DNA of 64,000 nucleotides from Undaria pinnatifida (taxonomy: Eukaryota; Sar; Phaeophyceae; Laminariales; Alariaceae): assembly GCA_012845835.1 (NCBI GenBank), contig JABAKD010000030.1, positions 372,001-436,000 of the forward strand, in the 5' to 3' direction. The stretch's first letter is position 1, and each line of letters starts with the position of its first letter. Shown one piece after another: positions 1 through 12,400 of this stretch. Below the pieces are notes generated by a model. It was not told the DNA's origin. It saw only the letters and a list, made by a program, of their open reading frames with translations, and did not search any database. A program made the position numbers and the translations under genes.

Positions 1-210
1 TGTCAAGGACAGCACAATCAGAAGCACAAGGAGGCTCGAAGAAACTGGTGCAGAAAACGACGTAACCGTGGCACAATTCCCCTTGAGGGGAAAAAAAACA
101 TACCGCCCCAGCAGAAAAACGCATCAGCACAGCGCAGAGACCTCTTCCCGGGTCCAAAGCCGGGCGTTTGGTGGTGTTGTCATCAAGGGCGATCGCCTCA
201 AAAAACAAAC

Positions 211-3200
211 TTTCAGTTCGTCGACCTCATGTTGGCGGCTGATGTTATGCTTCTGCAGTAATACTTGCTATACAGAAGTCACCCACCGGCCAGAGCCATC
301 ATTTTCGCGGTCGAGGCTCACAACCTTATCTTGTCGTCACCATCGAGCACAGGCTACGACTGGATATTGTACATGATTCCGAGTTGCGTCCGACCCTGAG
401 CACCGTTTCTTCCGTCCAATACTATACTTGTCGTGAAAAAACGAGCCTCAATATATGATAAACGGAATTGCAAAGAGCGGGGGCCCTCTGTGTACCGAGG
501 CAATCGTTTTTCAAGTGCCTTGCTCGGCCACTTCTTGCGCCCTTAGGCAGCCCCAGCATACCTAAATATACAGAAGCGTTTACTTCCTAAGTATTTTTCA
601 CGGCCACCTCCGGTGCCCACATGCCACGTACAATTCATACACACCTGGACCGATTCCTGTCGCGCTTTTTCGGTGGCGGACATGGTGCTCCGCAGGCCGG
701 TGGGGTCGTACTTCAAGACGGCCGGGTTGTTGTTGCCTCGCGACGGTGGTAGGTTAGGCTTCTCGTCCGGCCCTGGCGTTTCGATTGCCAAGAGCTCGAA
801 AGCCTGACAGTGGAACACAGCGACGAAGCGTGTCTCGTCAGTGGCTACGTACATCAACACATCCCAAAAATCGGCTTAACAAACGCCGCAAATAAGACGA
901 CACAGTGGCTACCCCGATTTAAGAGCCCCCTGTGACAAGCGAAATCAAGCGCTCTTCACTACACGTCGCTCTTATCTGTAGTGGGAAATATACAGCTTTG
1001 AGTAGGGGCGAGACATACCGATTTGACCGCTCTCAAGTCCCGAGTGTCGTTATCCTGGACTCTCTTAAATCGGGGTGTCCACTGTACCAAAATCCTAACT
1101 CCAACCCCGGAAAAAAGTGAAGACAAACCATGAAGCGCATCTCGTCAGTGGCTATCCCAACATGACCACACAAAAAAAACGCCGCAAATATGCCAATAGC
1201 AGGACGGAAAAACGCCGAAAAAAATACGATCAAACCAATTGCGAACAGCCGTTCCAAAGCGTGATGGGGCACACAGCTGAGGCTGGAAATACCGTGTCAG
1301 CGATTTCCTGCGACGCGGAATGGACAAACAGGCCGACACCATTTGCTGAAAGCTACCGTCGACACGATTGCAAGCACGTAATTTCTTTGCGCGCTGGGTG
1401 GCACGACTATGTAGCGTTCTCTGTACCTTCGCAAAACATTGTTCACACAGATGATAGTACTATTAAATATTCGTTAGTAGTGACATATTAATCTCGACTC
1501 GACGACCCGCTTTAGTGATCCAACTATTGCCCGCGAGTCAACCGCCGCGGGCGCGTCCATCACAAGCGCTGATTGCGGGTTTCCGCTTGCAGTGCGCCCC
1601 GGGAAAGGGGGGGGTGGGGGTCTCGACGCACTTTAACTTTCGATGGGTAGACTTGCCTTGGCGCGTTCGTCAGCGAGCTGCCTCAGAGACGGCGCGATGT
1701 AAGAATGGATTTGCCTCGGCGCCCGCCGGGTGTCCCTCTTGAAGTATCCGATGTCGTACTGGATGTCGGGGTTGTCTGCCGATCAAATCCGTGGAAATGT
1801 AGTTGTCAGGGGCGGCGGGGGGAAAGCAAGGAGGTGAGCAGGGGCGGGGTGAGCGTGGATTGCAGTGCCAGTGCTAGGGTGGTCGAAACGGTCGGCCGCG
1901 CGATAATGCGAGGTTGCTTGGCGTGCTCGTTACAAAGCATTGGTCGTGCCCCGCAGCCACCGCCTGAAGAGGGTTCTCGCGCTGATGTGTTTTATGAGTG
2001 AGGGTGTGTGTCAGCGGCGGCGACGGCGTACTCCACCGGATAGCCCCAGCGCAACAAAACCTTTGCCGTAGGGCATCAGTTGGACTACAGGTAGGTTTAA
2101 TACACCAGCACACAGCAGCGGCGTAGTGCTTTGATCACGCCAGGAACAGAGCGTCAACGCGCAGCCTCTGTTAGCTTTTACTAGCTGTTGGCTGGAACGC
2201 TCCAAGCGCGAAAGACGGCTGCAGATGGCCGGCACTAAATGAATAAATAAGCTACCGCTACAAGTGCCGGTTTGGGCCAAGGGGTAAACACTTCGAATCA
2301 GGCCAATCTCACGTTACCGCCGGCGTAATCGAACGGAGGGTACGCAGTCATCTCGTACACCGTCCAAATACGCCACGAGGTCGCCGAACACGTACCAGTC
2401 CCCAACGATGTTCGTTGGGCGGGCTATATACCTCTAACGCAGCTGCCGCCAAATTTCAGCTTTGAAAGCGGCACACAAAAGGACGTCAGCACAAAGCCGA
2501 TAGTGGTCGCGCTGGGTTTCAGGAATACCCACAGCTAGAAAGAGCCAGCGACCAGCAGGGCTAAACCTTTCGCACGTACTTCCTTTCCGCTGCCGAAATA
2601 AAACCCAGAGCTTTCCCAGCCCTGCAACGTTCCGCACAAACTTTATAGAGCACACAGTGCCATAGTGCGCCCTCTCTCCCGAGCCTAACGCCATAAACGT
2701 AACCAGTAAACAGTGCGCGGCGATACCTGTGCCCTCAAGCCCCCGTCAGTCGCTCACCTGACCCCGGCACGTTTGCCTGCAGGGGCTGCGAGTTTGGAGC
2801 CGGAGTGCGGTATTGCATGTCTCCTTTTAGGCCCGGCACTTTGGCGTTTGCGGGCGGCACCTGAAGCATGCATGCACGCACGCACGGCGAGAAGGAGAGG
2901 GGAAGGGGCAAAGGGAAGGGTAGCGGGGGAAGACGGGGGGGGGGGGGGGGGGTGAGCGGAGCGGGTGGGAAGGGGGGGAGAGGTAAAGGGGCAGGCAAGG
3001 CGTTTGGGGCAGCGACGTTGGAGCAAGCGATGCGGTTGGCGACGGAGCTGACCTACTCTACTACTCGTACTATTAATAGTGTATGTCGAGACAGTCGTCC
3101 TAGTGAGCGATATTCCAAGACGCTAGCAAGGGGCGCAAGGGTTCACCTCGGTCAACCCGTTCGCCACAACAAACGAATATACCTCACAACAAATCTAAGC

Positions 3201-6200
3201 GTTGCGTTGCGAAAAAGGTGGTGCCGATCTGGGGGTTAAACCGAGGGTCATGATATCTCAATCTCTCAATCGTTTTCAACTTTGCGATATGTACAATGCG
3301 TACCACTGAACCGAGGGTCATGATATCTCAATCTCAATCGTTTTCCACTTTGCGATATGTACAATTCGTACCACTAAACCGAGGGCCATGATATCTCAAT
3401 CTCTCAATCGTTTTTCACTCTTGTGATATGTACGATGCGTACCACTGAACCCTTAGCCCCCGACACTCCTTTGTCGTGCACTCTTCATAGTGGTGGTGTG
3501 ATTTTCTCACGCTTCCCGGAACGAGATGCTTGTCACACCAGAGTCGAGGCAGCATGTCGCGCTACGTTTCTGACCCAGAACGACGGCAACAACATCCAAC
3601 CACCGACCCGACGAAAACAGCCAGTACTCTTCAGAGTACGCACGGTAAACGCGTCATACCTGTCACCAAGCCAGGCACGAGCTTCGCATCTACACTAAAA
3701 GTCTGCACCATGGCACTGCAGACCTGACGGCGCACTACGAAGCTTTGGGCGCCCACGTATAGCCACCAAAGAAACACCAAGAGCGACCCGATTAAGGGCC
3801 TAGGCAGGGCGTGTAGGATAAACAGCACGACCATGCTACGCGCGTCTCGCATAGCTCTTTACCTTGCAGTCCGAGCACGCCCCCCACTTCAGCAGCATTG
3901 ACCGCTTTGTGCGGCCGATGCCATAATAATCATTTTTCTTCGATGCTTTTTCCCTTTGCAAGTCCCAACGGGGTTAACAAAAAGAACGCCTACAACTGAC
4001 AATCTACGGGGTTATGGAATATAATCCAGCGGTGACATCGAAGATTTCAGTAGACAGATGTACCATGGTACTCGTTACCTGCCATCCCCGGTTGGGGTCC
4101 TTCGGCTTGAACTCCAGCGCAGTTCGAATCTGTAACCCGTCGGCGACAACGTGTAGGCAGGAAGGGCAAGGAGGTTAGACGCGGCGCGCCACATGCGGAG
4201 ACAGCATCGGTTCAGCTCTGCTGCTGTACGTCGGAGGGATAGGTGCGCTATCGTGCACGTTGCGACGTGTACGCGGGCAGACGCCGGACCATGGAATATG
4301 CTACTCGGTCCTATGTATAGTAGTATCAACATTCCAACGAGGAAGAAAAAGCATTATGGAATCCTTCAAATAGGAGCCGCGTTTTCAGGACAACAGTGGT
4401 TAGTAGTTGGTACACAATAACGTACAATCTGGCACCAATGTACGGTAGGGGCGAGCATACTCTGCTACTGTGGTCTGCCGCTACGACACGAATGCTGCAA
4501 GTCGTGCACCAAGCCCCCAGTTGTCATGCTCGCAAAGGACAGAGACGCACGGGTTCTGCGAGAGCCAAAAGGATGCGGGTTGGCAGCTGTCGATGGAGGA
4601 CCCTTGTGCCAAACGAGCGACACAGACGATACCAGACATTCGCAAACGCTACCAGTGCGCAACACATTTGTAATTGCCAGCGCTGAAAGCCCCTTCTAAC
4701 GATTCCCGTCCATACCATGGCAGTACTGCTGTTGTCTACTCGAACACTCGCACAAAAACAGTGCGCGTGTATTCATCACGGTCACCATGCCTCATCGAAC
4801 CCGTGCACTAGCTGTTACGCCTACGGAGCGGCTACCCGTGTTCACAAGAAGGTACGCTCTTCGTCAAAAGAGTCGTACACGCACCGAATACCAGGTACTC
4901 GTGATAAGGGGAAGAGTATAGCTCGGCTCGAGGCGAAATAACGCGTTGTGCATATTCCGGAGCACCTGCCCCCCGCCGCGGCAAAATTCGAGAGGGCGTA
5001 CGAACTCGGGCATGGGCGGGGGGTCAAACACCGTACCAGCTGGGGGAGGGACAGCAGCAGAGGACGAACGCTGCGCAGCACGCATGAGCTCGCTCACCCA
5101 CAAAGCGATGTCGCGGTTAACCATATCACCCAGCACGGCATGCGCTTCTGGGACGGACATCATACTGTAGTTGCTGAAGGTGTGTGCACGCAGGCCCATG
5201 ACCGCCACCGTAAACGCGTCGCCAAGAGCGTTGACCCGCGCCAGACACGGGAGATCGTCGGCGACCCCGGGCGAGAGACCCACAGAAATAATCGCAACGA
5301 CGGCCAATCTCGAGAGGTCGAGACGGTCGGCGACCATGAGTGAGTGCCCGATGGGCCCGTCCACGCGGGGCCCATAAGCCTTGACGTCAAAAGAGCTGAA
5401 GGACCGGAGCTGGGATGCGACGTTGGCTGTCACGTGGATGGCCTCCCCCACGAACGACTGCAAGTCAGCGGGAGAGTCCCCGAGGTTCGGGGGGATACGC
5501 CCTCCAATGATCCACAGGTTCCTAGCTGTTCACCTTGTTCCACGTAGCCATCTCGGTTGTAAGTTGTACCTTTTGTCGCTGCCGTTCCTGAGCGTCGCCG
5601 TCGTCGCGGGCGGCGGCTACACGACCCGAGTTGTTCTCCACAAACTGGCGAAGGATGATGTCGAAATTAGCCACCTGGTCAGCACAGGCAGTCGCTACCT
5701 CGCGGGAGGAAGAAGCGGTTGCAGATATCTTGGCCATTTTTCGTCAAGCTGCGCATAGACCCGCGCGAATTCCGCCTCAACCTGTCGGGCCAACGTAGAC
5801 AAGTCATCCGAAGGCAAAGCCGCACCGACCGCTGGCGCCTCGGAGGAGGACCCCGAGCCCGCGAGAGCTGCGGCGGCCCGGGCACGCAGAGTAGCCTCTG
5901 CCTCATCGCTGGCGACGGCAGGCGCCGCGGTACCCGGTGAATCAACCATCGTCGAAGAGACAGCCCGCAGCGCTCGCCACAGCAGTAGTCACAGCGAATT
6001 CTCACAATGGCAGTCACCACAGCAGTCACAGCGGAGTCTCACAGCAGCAGTCGCAGCGAATCTCGCTTACAGCAAAAATCAGCCAGTCCATATCACACCT
6101 TGAACCTGTCTCGCTGACGATGCTTCTCTCTTCTCGGGGTGCTTCGCTTGCTAGTCAGCAACCAGACAGACTGATCCAAGGTTCCCTTTGCTATACCAGG

Positions 6201-7177
6201 ACAAGTACAAGTAACCACCCGCCGCGTTGATCTCATTGGTCAACGTGCAATAACCCCAAACTTCTTCCGTACATACAAAACCCTTATTTGCTCGTCCGTC
6301 GATAATAATACGCGTTTGATACTGCTGTAGGACAGCATAGAGTAGGCTCTGCATAGTCACAAACTCGTTTCATTGCCTGGAGTACTGGCTGATTCCACTA
6401 GCCGTCACTCACAAGGGGATCGACTACGGCGTTGGTACCGCGGTACCGCTACTACCGTACTATACCCTCGGCACTCGGGTACTCTATCTCGTACCTGGTA
6501 CGTGCGGGGACTCTTCAGACGGAGAAGTACGCATGGTTGATTAAAACTTGTAATATCACGTACACACTACTCGGTGACCGGGTTCAGTTGGATGCAGCGC
6601 GATATCTGTATGCTACGAGCAGCCCATGGGAGTTCACGAAGGCCTCCTGCTTGACAATTCGGACCCTATCATACGAAGCGACGTCTACTACTGCTGTACG
6701 ACTAGTACCAGGATGTCTATACCGTACGTACTGGAGTAGGAGTACAGGCACAGCTTCTCCTCGGAAAGACGTCAGCTCGAAGAGTACACTCGTTGCTCAA
6801 TAGAAACGGCGGGGAAGGAGCCATCAAGAATCACCACCTACCACACAAGCGGTCTTCGGCGCAGCCTGACATGGCCAGCACCTTGTGCTTGTGCACGAGT
6901 TGCCTTACGACTTACCAGGTACCAAGCAGCACCGTATCGAAGGAGGGTGGAATGCGAACGTCGGGTCGACTTCCGTACACAAGAACATTTGGTCACTACA
7001 CTTTCGACAAATAACTCGATCTACTTTCAGCGAACCTTTTCATGAATGTTCTTGGGCAGATACTTCTTGAACAGACCCTCCCCAGCACGCGCCATGCTTG
7101 CCTGCAGTTTCTCGTAGTCCGCAAACGGGTTGTGCGCAGGTAGGCCCGTAGGCCCCAGAGAGACACCATTGGGACCC
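211..7177 (-). CDS. Unrecognised intron-rich gene, minus strand, partial at both ends
   Basis: Eight minus-strand stretches have G/C-rich third positions, splice-like borders and mutually compatible phases: 7177-7036, 4129-4079, 2860-2758, 2423-2361, 2084-2037, 1775-1657, 803-645 and 252-211. Joined, they give about 242 codons. The product reads as an ordinary soluble protein: near the start NPFADYEKLQASMARAG, then IRTALEFKPKDPNRGWQ, then YRTPAPNSQPLQANVPGS, NIVGDWYVFGDLVAYLD, MPYGKGFVALGLS and NPDIQYDIGYFKRDTRRAP, ending in a polar, Pro/Gly-rich part. I do not recognise the family and see no catalytic motif. The best acceptor is at 2861, behind a long pyrimidine tract, and its exon ends in TCAG|GTGAGC. 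The junction after 1657 would need a GC donor (AAG|GCAAGT). If it is not used, the frame stops at TAA 1633-1635 and the exons at 803-645 and 252-211 belong to another gene. Likewise the 7177 exon reads into TGA at 7027 if its weak donor is not used. The 5' exons were not found, and the 3' end probably lies beyond the left edge. Confidence 0.5.
3239..3447. repeat. Tandem repeat, three ~69-bp units
   Basis: Three head-to-tail copies (3239-3308, 3309-3376, 3377-3447) each start with AACCGAGGGTCATGATATCT or a close variant and end in GCGTACCACT or CGTACCACT. They differ by a CTCT deletion and a few substitutions. They lie in an intron of the minus-strand gene. Confidence 0.95.
4864..5949 (-). pseudogene. 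Frameshifted coding remnant, unknown product
   Basis: Three minus-strand open frames follow each other and behave as one broken protein of about 350 residues. The first begins at ATG 5949 (MVDSPGTAAPAVASDEAEA) and holds an Ala/Ser-rich part, then a helical part ending VYAQLDEK. The frame then shifts by one base in an A run and continues at 5737 (MAKISATASSSREVATACAD), again helical and charged. A second one-base shift at about 5528 leads into the third frame (ADLQSFVGEAIHVTANVASQ, then DRLDLSRLAVVAIISVGLSP), which runs to 4864. Third positions are G/C-rich throughout, so it was once coding. The Ala-rich, coiled-coil-like N-terminus followed by a globular part would suit a gag-like protein of a retroelement, but no zinc knuckle or enzyme motif is visible. 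The two shifts could be assembly errors. It sits in an intron of the gene above, on the same strand. Confidence 0.5.
5950..7026. other. Non-coding stretch with degenerate CAGCAGTCACAGCG repeats
   Basis: Positions 5955-6075 hold degenerate copies of CAGCAGTCACAGCG. The rest is unremarkable apart from the dispersed words TACCWGGTA (6492, 6913) and TACTGCTGTA (6320, 6689). No supported gene. Confidence 0.5.
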
Positions 7178-7529
7178 CTAATCCCTTAAAAAACATCCAC
7201 CTGAATAATATTGAAACCTAAGGTGCGTGTTGCGTGTTGCGTGTTGCGTGTATGATATTAAATAGCAGCAGAAAAGGTTGGACCGGCATTTTGTCTACTA
7301 GGAAACTCTGCCTTGCAGGATAGGCAAGAAGCATATAGACACAACGTACCCTCACTGGGCCATTCAAATACTTCGGCCGCAAAAGAAAAAAAGCAGAGCG
7401 AGTAGTGGCACCCGCGCCTTTCGACCACTACTCTGTTGTTCTGTGCTGCGTGCTTCCGTCGTTTTGTTCTTTTTGAACACAGCCACAAGGAGAGGTCGTG
7501 TTTGAGAGCTTTCGGCCTCAAGGCCAAAA

Positions 7530-7655
7530 ATGGTGTCCATGATGGCACATTTCACCATCTGCTGGTGCTTCGTCGCGACGGCGTACATCGCAATCTTGGG
7601 CATACTCAAGCTGGTCACGCGAGAAGCATCCGATCGGGACTGGGGGCTGTCTCAG
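7530..7655 (+). CDS. Possible alternative 5' exon (or antisense exon), ambiguous strand
   Basis: The plus strand has ATG in a good initiation context (AAAATGG) followed by 42 codons of a hydrophobic segment (MVSMMAHFTICWCFVATAYI, then AILGILKLVTREASDRDWGL) ending in CAG|GTGCGA. It would join in phase to an acceptor at 9469 (GCAG|CTC) and so extend the dehydrogenase gene at its N-terminus to 414 residues. The same bases also read well on the minus strand (MPKIAMYAVATKHQQMVKCA, then IMDTIFGLEAESS), and both frames share their wobble positions, so composition cannot decide. It may instead be a 5' exon of the minus-strand gene, although I found no donor of the phase that the 7177 exon needs. Confidence 0.3.
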
Positions 7656-8070
7656 GTGCGAGAAGCATGACGTATTGATTGATGTGCTCATTTTGAATGA
7701 TCCAGCAGAACCCACTTTTAAATCCAACTACTCTGTACAAGTATTATTAGTAATTACTTCGTTCGCTACACCGCGTTTTCCACAATTTCCCCGATTCCAT
7801 ACGTTATCCTAGATAATAACCCAGCATTCCGATTTCCTTGCGTGTTTCTGAATGCTGACAACTTCGTGTTTTAACACGTTACTGCTTAGCACGAGCTCGA
7901 GCTCAATATGACGCCGCATGGACGGTCCGGCCTGATAGGCGTTGGTCGGCGAGGTTTGTTGCGTCCAGAGATGTGAACAACAGGTGCTATGCGCTCGTGT
8001 TTGGAACTATTTTGGCTTCACAAGCTTATGTGTATTTGGAGCTACCTGGTATGCGTCTTTTTCTCCTTTA

Positions 8071-8463
8071 ACAGAGTTTTCAGAAAAATGGGAACGGAGC
8101 CTAAAATGAGAACCAAGCGTTATCCCCAGAACCATGTGGTGTATCAGAGAACCGAAATGATCCTGCGAAACCCCTTGGCCAGCCCTGTGAGAGGAGCTCG
8201 TCAGAACGGTCATGCTCCATCTCATGCCTTCGGGTGGGCGCAAAAAGCGATATACGCTGGCTCTATGGTGATTTATCTAGATGCTGGCTACCGAGGCGAT
8301 GTCGAGGACTTCCAGCCTCAGCGACAGCTCATTCGAAGGCTGCTGTACAGCCCCACAGGACTGTCATTTTTTTTTTTTTTAGTTGTACATAATTGGTTTG
8401 CTTCCTAAAAAAAACCGTCCGTTCTCATTTTAGGCTCCGTTCCCATTTTTCAGAAAACTCTGT
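8071..8463. mobile_element. Hairpin-ended element, 43-bp terminal inverted repeats
   Basis: The arms 8071-8113 and 8421-8463 are inverted copies matching at 42 of 43 bases (ACAGAGTTTTC at the outer ends). The 307-bp interior stays open on the plus strand as part of a 139-codon frame from 7989, including MILRNPLASPVRGARQNGHA, and ends in a T run. No transposase is visible. A non-autonomous DNA element, or a fold-back of a coding fragment, are both possible. Confidence 0.7.
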
Positions 8464-9448
8464 TCTTTTCATTTTCCTTGTCATCCAGCCTACCTACGAC
8501 CACAGGTAGGTACGTACGATGTACTTGTATATCCATTCGGCACATACTTGTACAATCAATACGAGCTCACACACCAGTTACGCTCGCGCCTTAAAAAATA
8601 TAGCAGGGTACCTGGTACTTTTAACAAAACAGAACTGAGCAGCAGTTAGGCAGCAGTATGCGGACCGCACAGGGTACTACACTACTGCTGTAAGAGTAGA
8701 CGCACCAGTAAGGTACTCGTCGTGTAAATTGGCCTCAGAAGTAGTAGGGAAGAACAGCAGTCGCATTCTTTTTGTTCTCGTAGCTCGCGTGCTTCGGTCA
8801 AGGCTACAGCAGTACAAGGTAGCTCTAGTAGCTCTGTTTCGCAAGCTTCGTGTTTCTCTTCGTTCACCTGCTGGCCTCTTCGGCTGCTCGGCTGCTGCTA
8901 TCAATGCTCCTGCTCGCTGCCGCTGCTGCTGCTGCCCATGAACTCGTTTCCTTTTTTCAATCTGTGAGCGTTTTGGTGTGTCTCGACGCTGACAAGCTCG
9001 ACATCTCGTGAATAAAGGAGATATTGATGTGCACAGCACGTCGTTGCTTCACGACATGGCGACATCGATGCACAAACAACAGTATCGTCTTCTCGAATGA
9101 AAACCATCTGAGCAAATGAGTCTAAATGTCGAGATGACCGCTCTATCCCAGCTGTATGTTTTTTTTGGCAATCATAGCCTACACCAGCAGATATGATGAT
9201 ATTTCAGTAGTATACCCCTTTTGTCGGAGTGATGGTATTCTAACGGTAGCTTCACGAGTACGATGCGTTCGCTTGAAGACTGCCGTTTTGTGGTCATGTG
9301 CAGCGGTAGTCGTACACATCACACTCGTATAACCTTCGTCTCGAATACACGGGCAGGCTTTGCTGCGCTGAACGCAACGGATCCGCCGTTCCCCCCTGCC
9401 CACCTCCGCTAATTTCCGTTTCTGATATGATGGTGATGTTGCGATGAC
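8464..9448. other. Intergenic stretch upstream of the dehydrogenase gene
   Basis: No gene found. It holds TACCTGGTA (8609) and two TACTGCTGTA-type words (8683, 8805). It may contain the promoter of the plus-strand gene, but no core element can be named. Confidence 0.4.
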
Positions 9449-12400
9449 ATGATAATGACGTTGTGGCAGCTCATCGTGGCCACCCTCGGCCTGGCGCAGC
9501 TGGCGTCGTTCATGGGCAACCACGAGGACGCAATGTGAGTTTTTCCTTCCCTTTCCTCTTGCCCTTTTACTTTCCTTGTTCATTCTCTCTTTCGTTTCCT
9601 CGTTCGGTCGGTCTGTCGTTCGTTCGTTCGTTCGTTCGTTCGTCCATCCGTCCAATTGATCGTGCGTTGTGTGTTGGGCCGTTGGTTGTTGGTTCGTTGG
9701 TTGGTTCATCCGTTGCTTCTGACCATTATTGATATGCTACATCATTGCAAACCTCGGACACATCAGATCCCTATTTATATATTGGGGTAGATATATCCCT
9801 GATCTTTACGGATCTGCGGAATCTAGATCGCGTTTGCTGGGTGGGATCTGTACGATCTAGCTCTTATACACAAGTTTGCCTGAGTGGGATCTGCATGGTG
9901 TAGCTCTTCCACATATGTTTGCCGTACTGGGGTCTGCACATTTTTGCCGTGTGGGATCTGTATGATCTGCGGGATCTAGATAATATTTTCTTCATGGGAT
10001 CGGTATGGTCTAGAACTCATGTGTTCCGGCGGGTGAGATCTGTATGATCTGCACGATCTGCACATGTTTCGCCAAATGGGATCTGTGTTTGATCTGCATG
10101 ATGTGCTTGATCTGCACATGTTTCGCCGGGTGGGATCTGTATGACCTTGATTTTATGCACAGCGTATCCATATCTGCCAAAAATGATATACAAATACGTA
10201 CTTTATAAAATCATTCTAACGACACCAGCTGTGAGTGTGACGAATTAGCGTCGATATGCATCTTTGCAAGCTGCGTACTACATCGATCGCCCGTTTCTAG
10301 TAAGTGTCATGAGTCAGGACCTAATGTATATTTGTTACAAGGTTATGTTCTGTAGGTTTTTGGATTCCGGGTAAGGGTATGGGAGTCTTACAGAACTTCC
10401 AGAAGTTTCGGGTGCGGGTATGGATGTGTTACAGAACTTCCAGAAGTCTCGGGTGCGGGTATGGATGTGTTACAGAACTTCCGGAAGTTCCGGGTATTGT
10501 GGCACGGGCGTACAGAACTTACAGAAGTTCCGAGTACGGGTATGAATGTCCTACAGAACTTACAGAAGTTCCGGGTACGGGTAATACCCGGGTAAATTCA
10601 CACCCCCTCAGGGGGAGAATTCGATTCGAAGTGGAGGATCACATCCAACTTTCATGGCATGTTCTCACTGGCCCAACGTCCCCGAGGCAATCCGTCATAG
10701 CTTTGAGGGCCTTATCGACGAAACCACCACCGTGAGAGGCGATAAATCGTGAACCTCAATGAGTGGCGACCGGGGCAACAGCCGCGCTCACGGCTGCTGC
10801 TCTGTAACAGATCATACCATAGCGTACCCCGGCTGTGGCGCCTCAAAAATAGCAATGGCGGTCGCAAGCCCAATTTTGGCCACCAGCAGTTAGTTTAGTT
10901 CGATAAGGCCAAAAAGTACCACGACAAAGAAGCGAAGCTACCGACAAAACACAGAGGATATTTAAGACATCGATGATGATATAGCTGCATCACCGTCACG
11001 GCATATCTGTATTATTCCGATCGGAAAGAACACAGTGACAATACGCAATACTACGTGGTTTCCCGATAGGAGCCAAATTCGCGAGTTTCCAGCAAATCGA
11101 ATCGAACTCACTTCGAGTCACAATACAGAAGAATATCTTTCGATTCAAAAGTGTCCTTGGTTATATAACAGATAATAATTGCACTTAGAAACCAAAGAAA
11201 CGTGAACAGGACCTACCTATACACTAGTAGTAGGTGTTACTATTATAAAGTTTCCAGCAAATCGAATCGAATTCAATTCGATTCACAAGATGTATATATA
11301 TTTTCGATTCAAAAGTGTCCTTGGTTGTGTAAAACCAACTATTATGGGAAATTATTTTTGGGCCCTCAGGCCATTTCTTATGCAGTCGAATTCCGCCAGT
11401 CGAAAACGGCCCTTTTCGACTGGATTCTTCTGGTCCTTCTTATCGTAAGTCGAGTCGATTTTATAGTTTTTGTGCTCTTCCTAGAGGCGGTTGGTGTTAG
11501 GGAGTACTGCTGTACAGCAGTCGAAATCGGTTGGTAGCTCTGTGCTTCGCGCTTTCTCCGCGAGCAACGGCTCGGCGAACCCTCGTCCCAGCGAGTTGGT
11601 GGCTTTGGGCTTAGCCGAAAGCCGCCAACGCTACGTTCGTGGAGTTTCACTCAGCCGAGAGCCGCCAAAGCTACAGCAGCCGCAGTCGTTGTTGGCAGCA
11701 TGGTGATCGAGACCGCGCGCTGCTGCCGTTGTGTGATACCCGCTGCTGGCGAGCAAAACTAGGAATGCGCCACGCTGACTTGCTACGTGAAGCAACAACT
11801 GGGATAGCCAAGCCAGCGTCAGCGCCTTGTATGATACTGCAGTGTGGTACTTGGTATGGGTGTGTGGCCGTGTGGGTGTGTGTTTGGTGGTGGGATGAGC
11901 GATTTGATCGGTTCAAAAACACGTGTGAAACTTTTTCGACTGAGTTTTTCGACTGGAGGATCCAGTCGAAAAAGTCGAGTTTTTTGACTGGATCCGCCAG
12001 TCGGAATTCTCAGTCGAGAACAGTTGAGTCGAAAAAGCCCTTTTTCGACTGCTTAAGAAAGCGCGATTTGTGCTTTAGTCGAAAAAGGCCGTTTTCGACT
12101 GACAAATCCGACTGCATGAGAAATGGCCTCAGAACTGAGATTTTTGGCTGATCATACGCGATTTACTCGGCGGGACGACCAAAAACACCTACGAGTAGAC
12201 TCTTAGCTTTACGAGAGCTTTCTGACGCACTTATCCGTTTCTCCAGACTTGTAGTTTGTCTGTTCGTCCAATTTGCCAGTTCTGACGACCTCATGAGTTT
12301 TAGCCAAATACCCTCAAGAATCCATTATTTTTGGCCCCAGTTTAGAGCAACATTGCAATTTTCTGAACACTGATTTGTTTCGCCAAAACTCAAAACGAGA

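Noticed and set aside
2318-2360. Continuation of the 2423 exon in another frame (YEMTAYPPFDYAG)
   Set aside because: It needs a frameshift; ending the exon at 2361 gives the same outgoing phase without one.
3660-3715. Exon-like stretch on the minus strand (AMVQTFSVDAKLVPGLVT)
   Set aside because: Splice-like borders exist, but its phases fit neither neighbour of the reconstructed gene, whereas the exons on either side join directly.
6842-6903. Exon-like stretch on the minus strand (QLVHKHKVLAMSGCAEDRLC)
   Set aside because: Good codon use and a GTAGGT donor, but the phases at both ends are incompatible with the adjacent exons.
8105-8360. Resemblance to the N-terminus of DHHC palmitoyltransferases
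   Set aside because: Only a loose R-x-N-G...P pattern; no DHHC motif anywhere near.
9755-10150. CRISPR-like or regularly spaced repeats
   Set aside because: Units are contiguous and degenerate with no unique spacers; the genome is eukaryotic.
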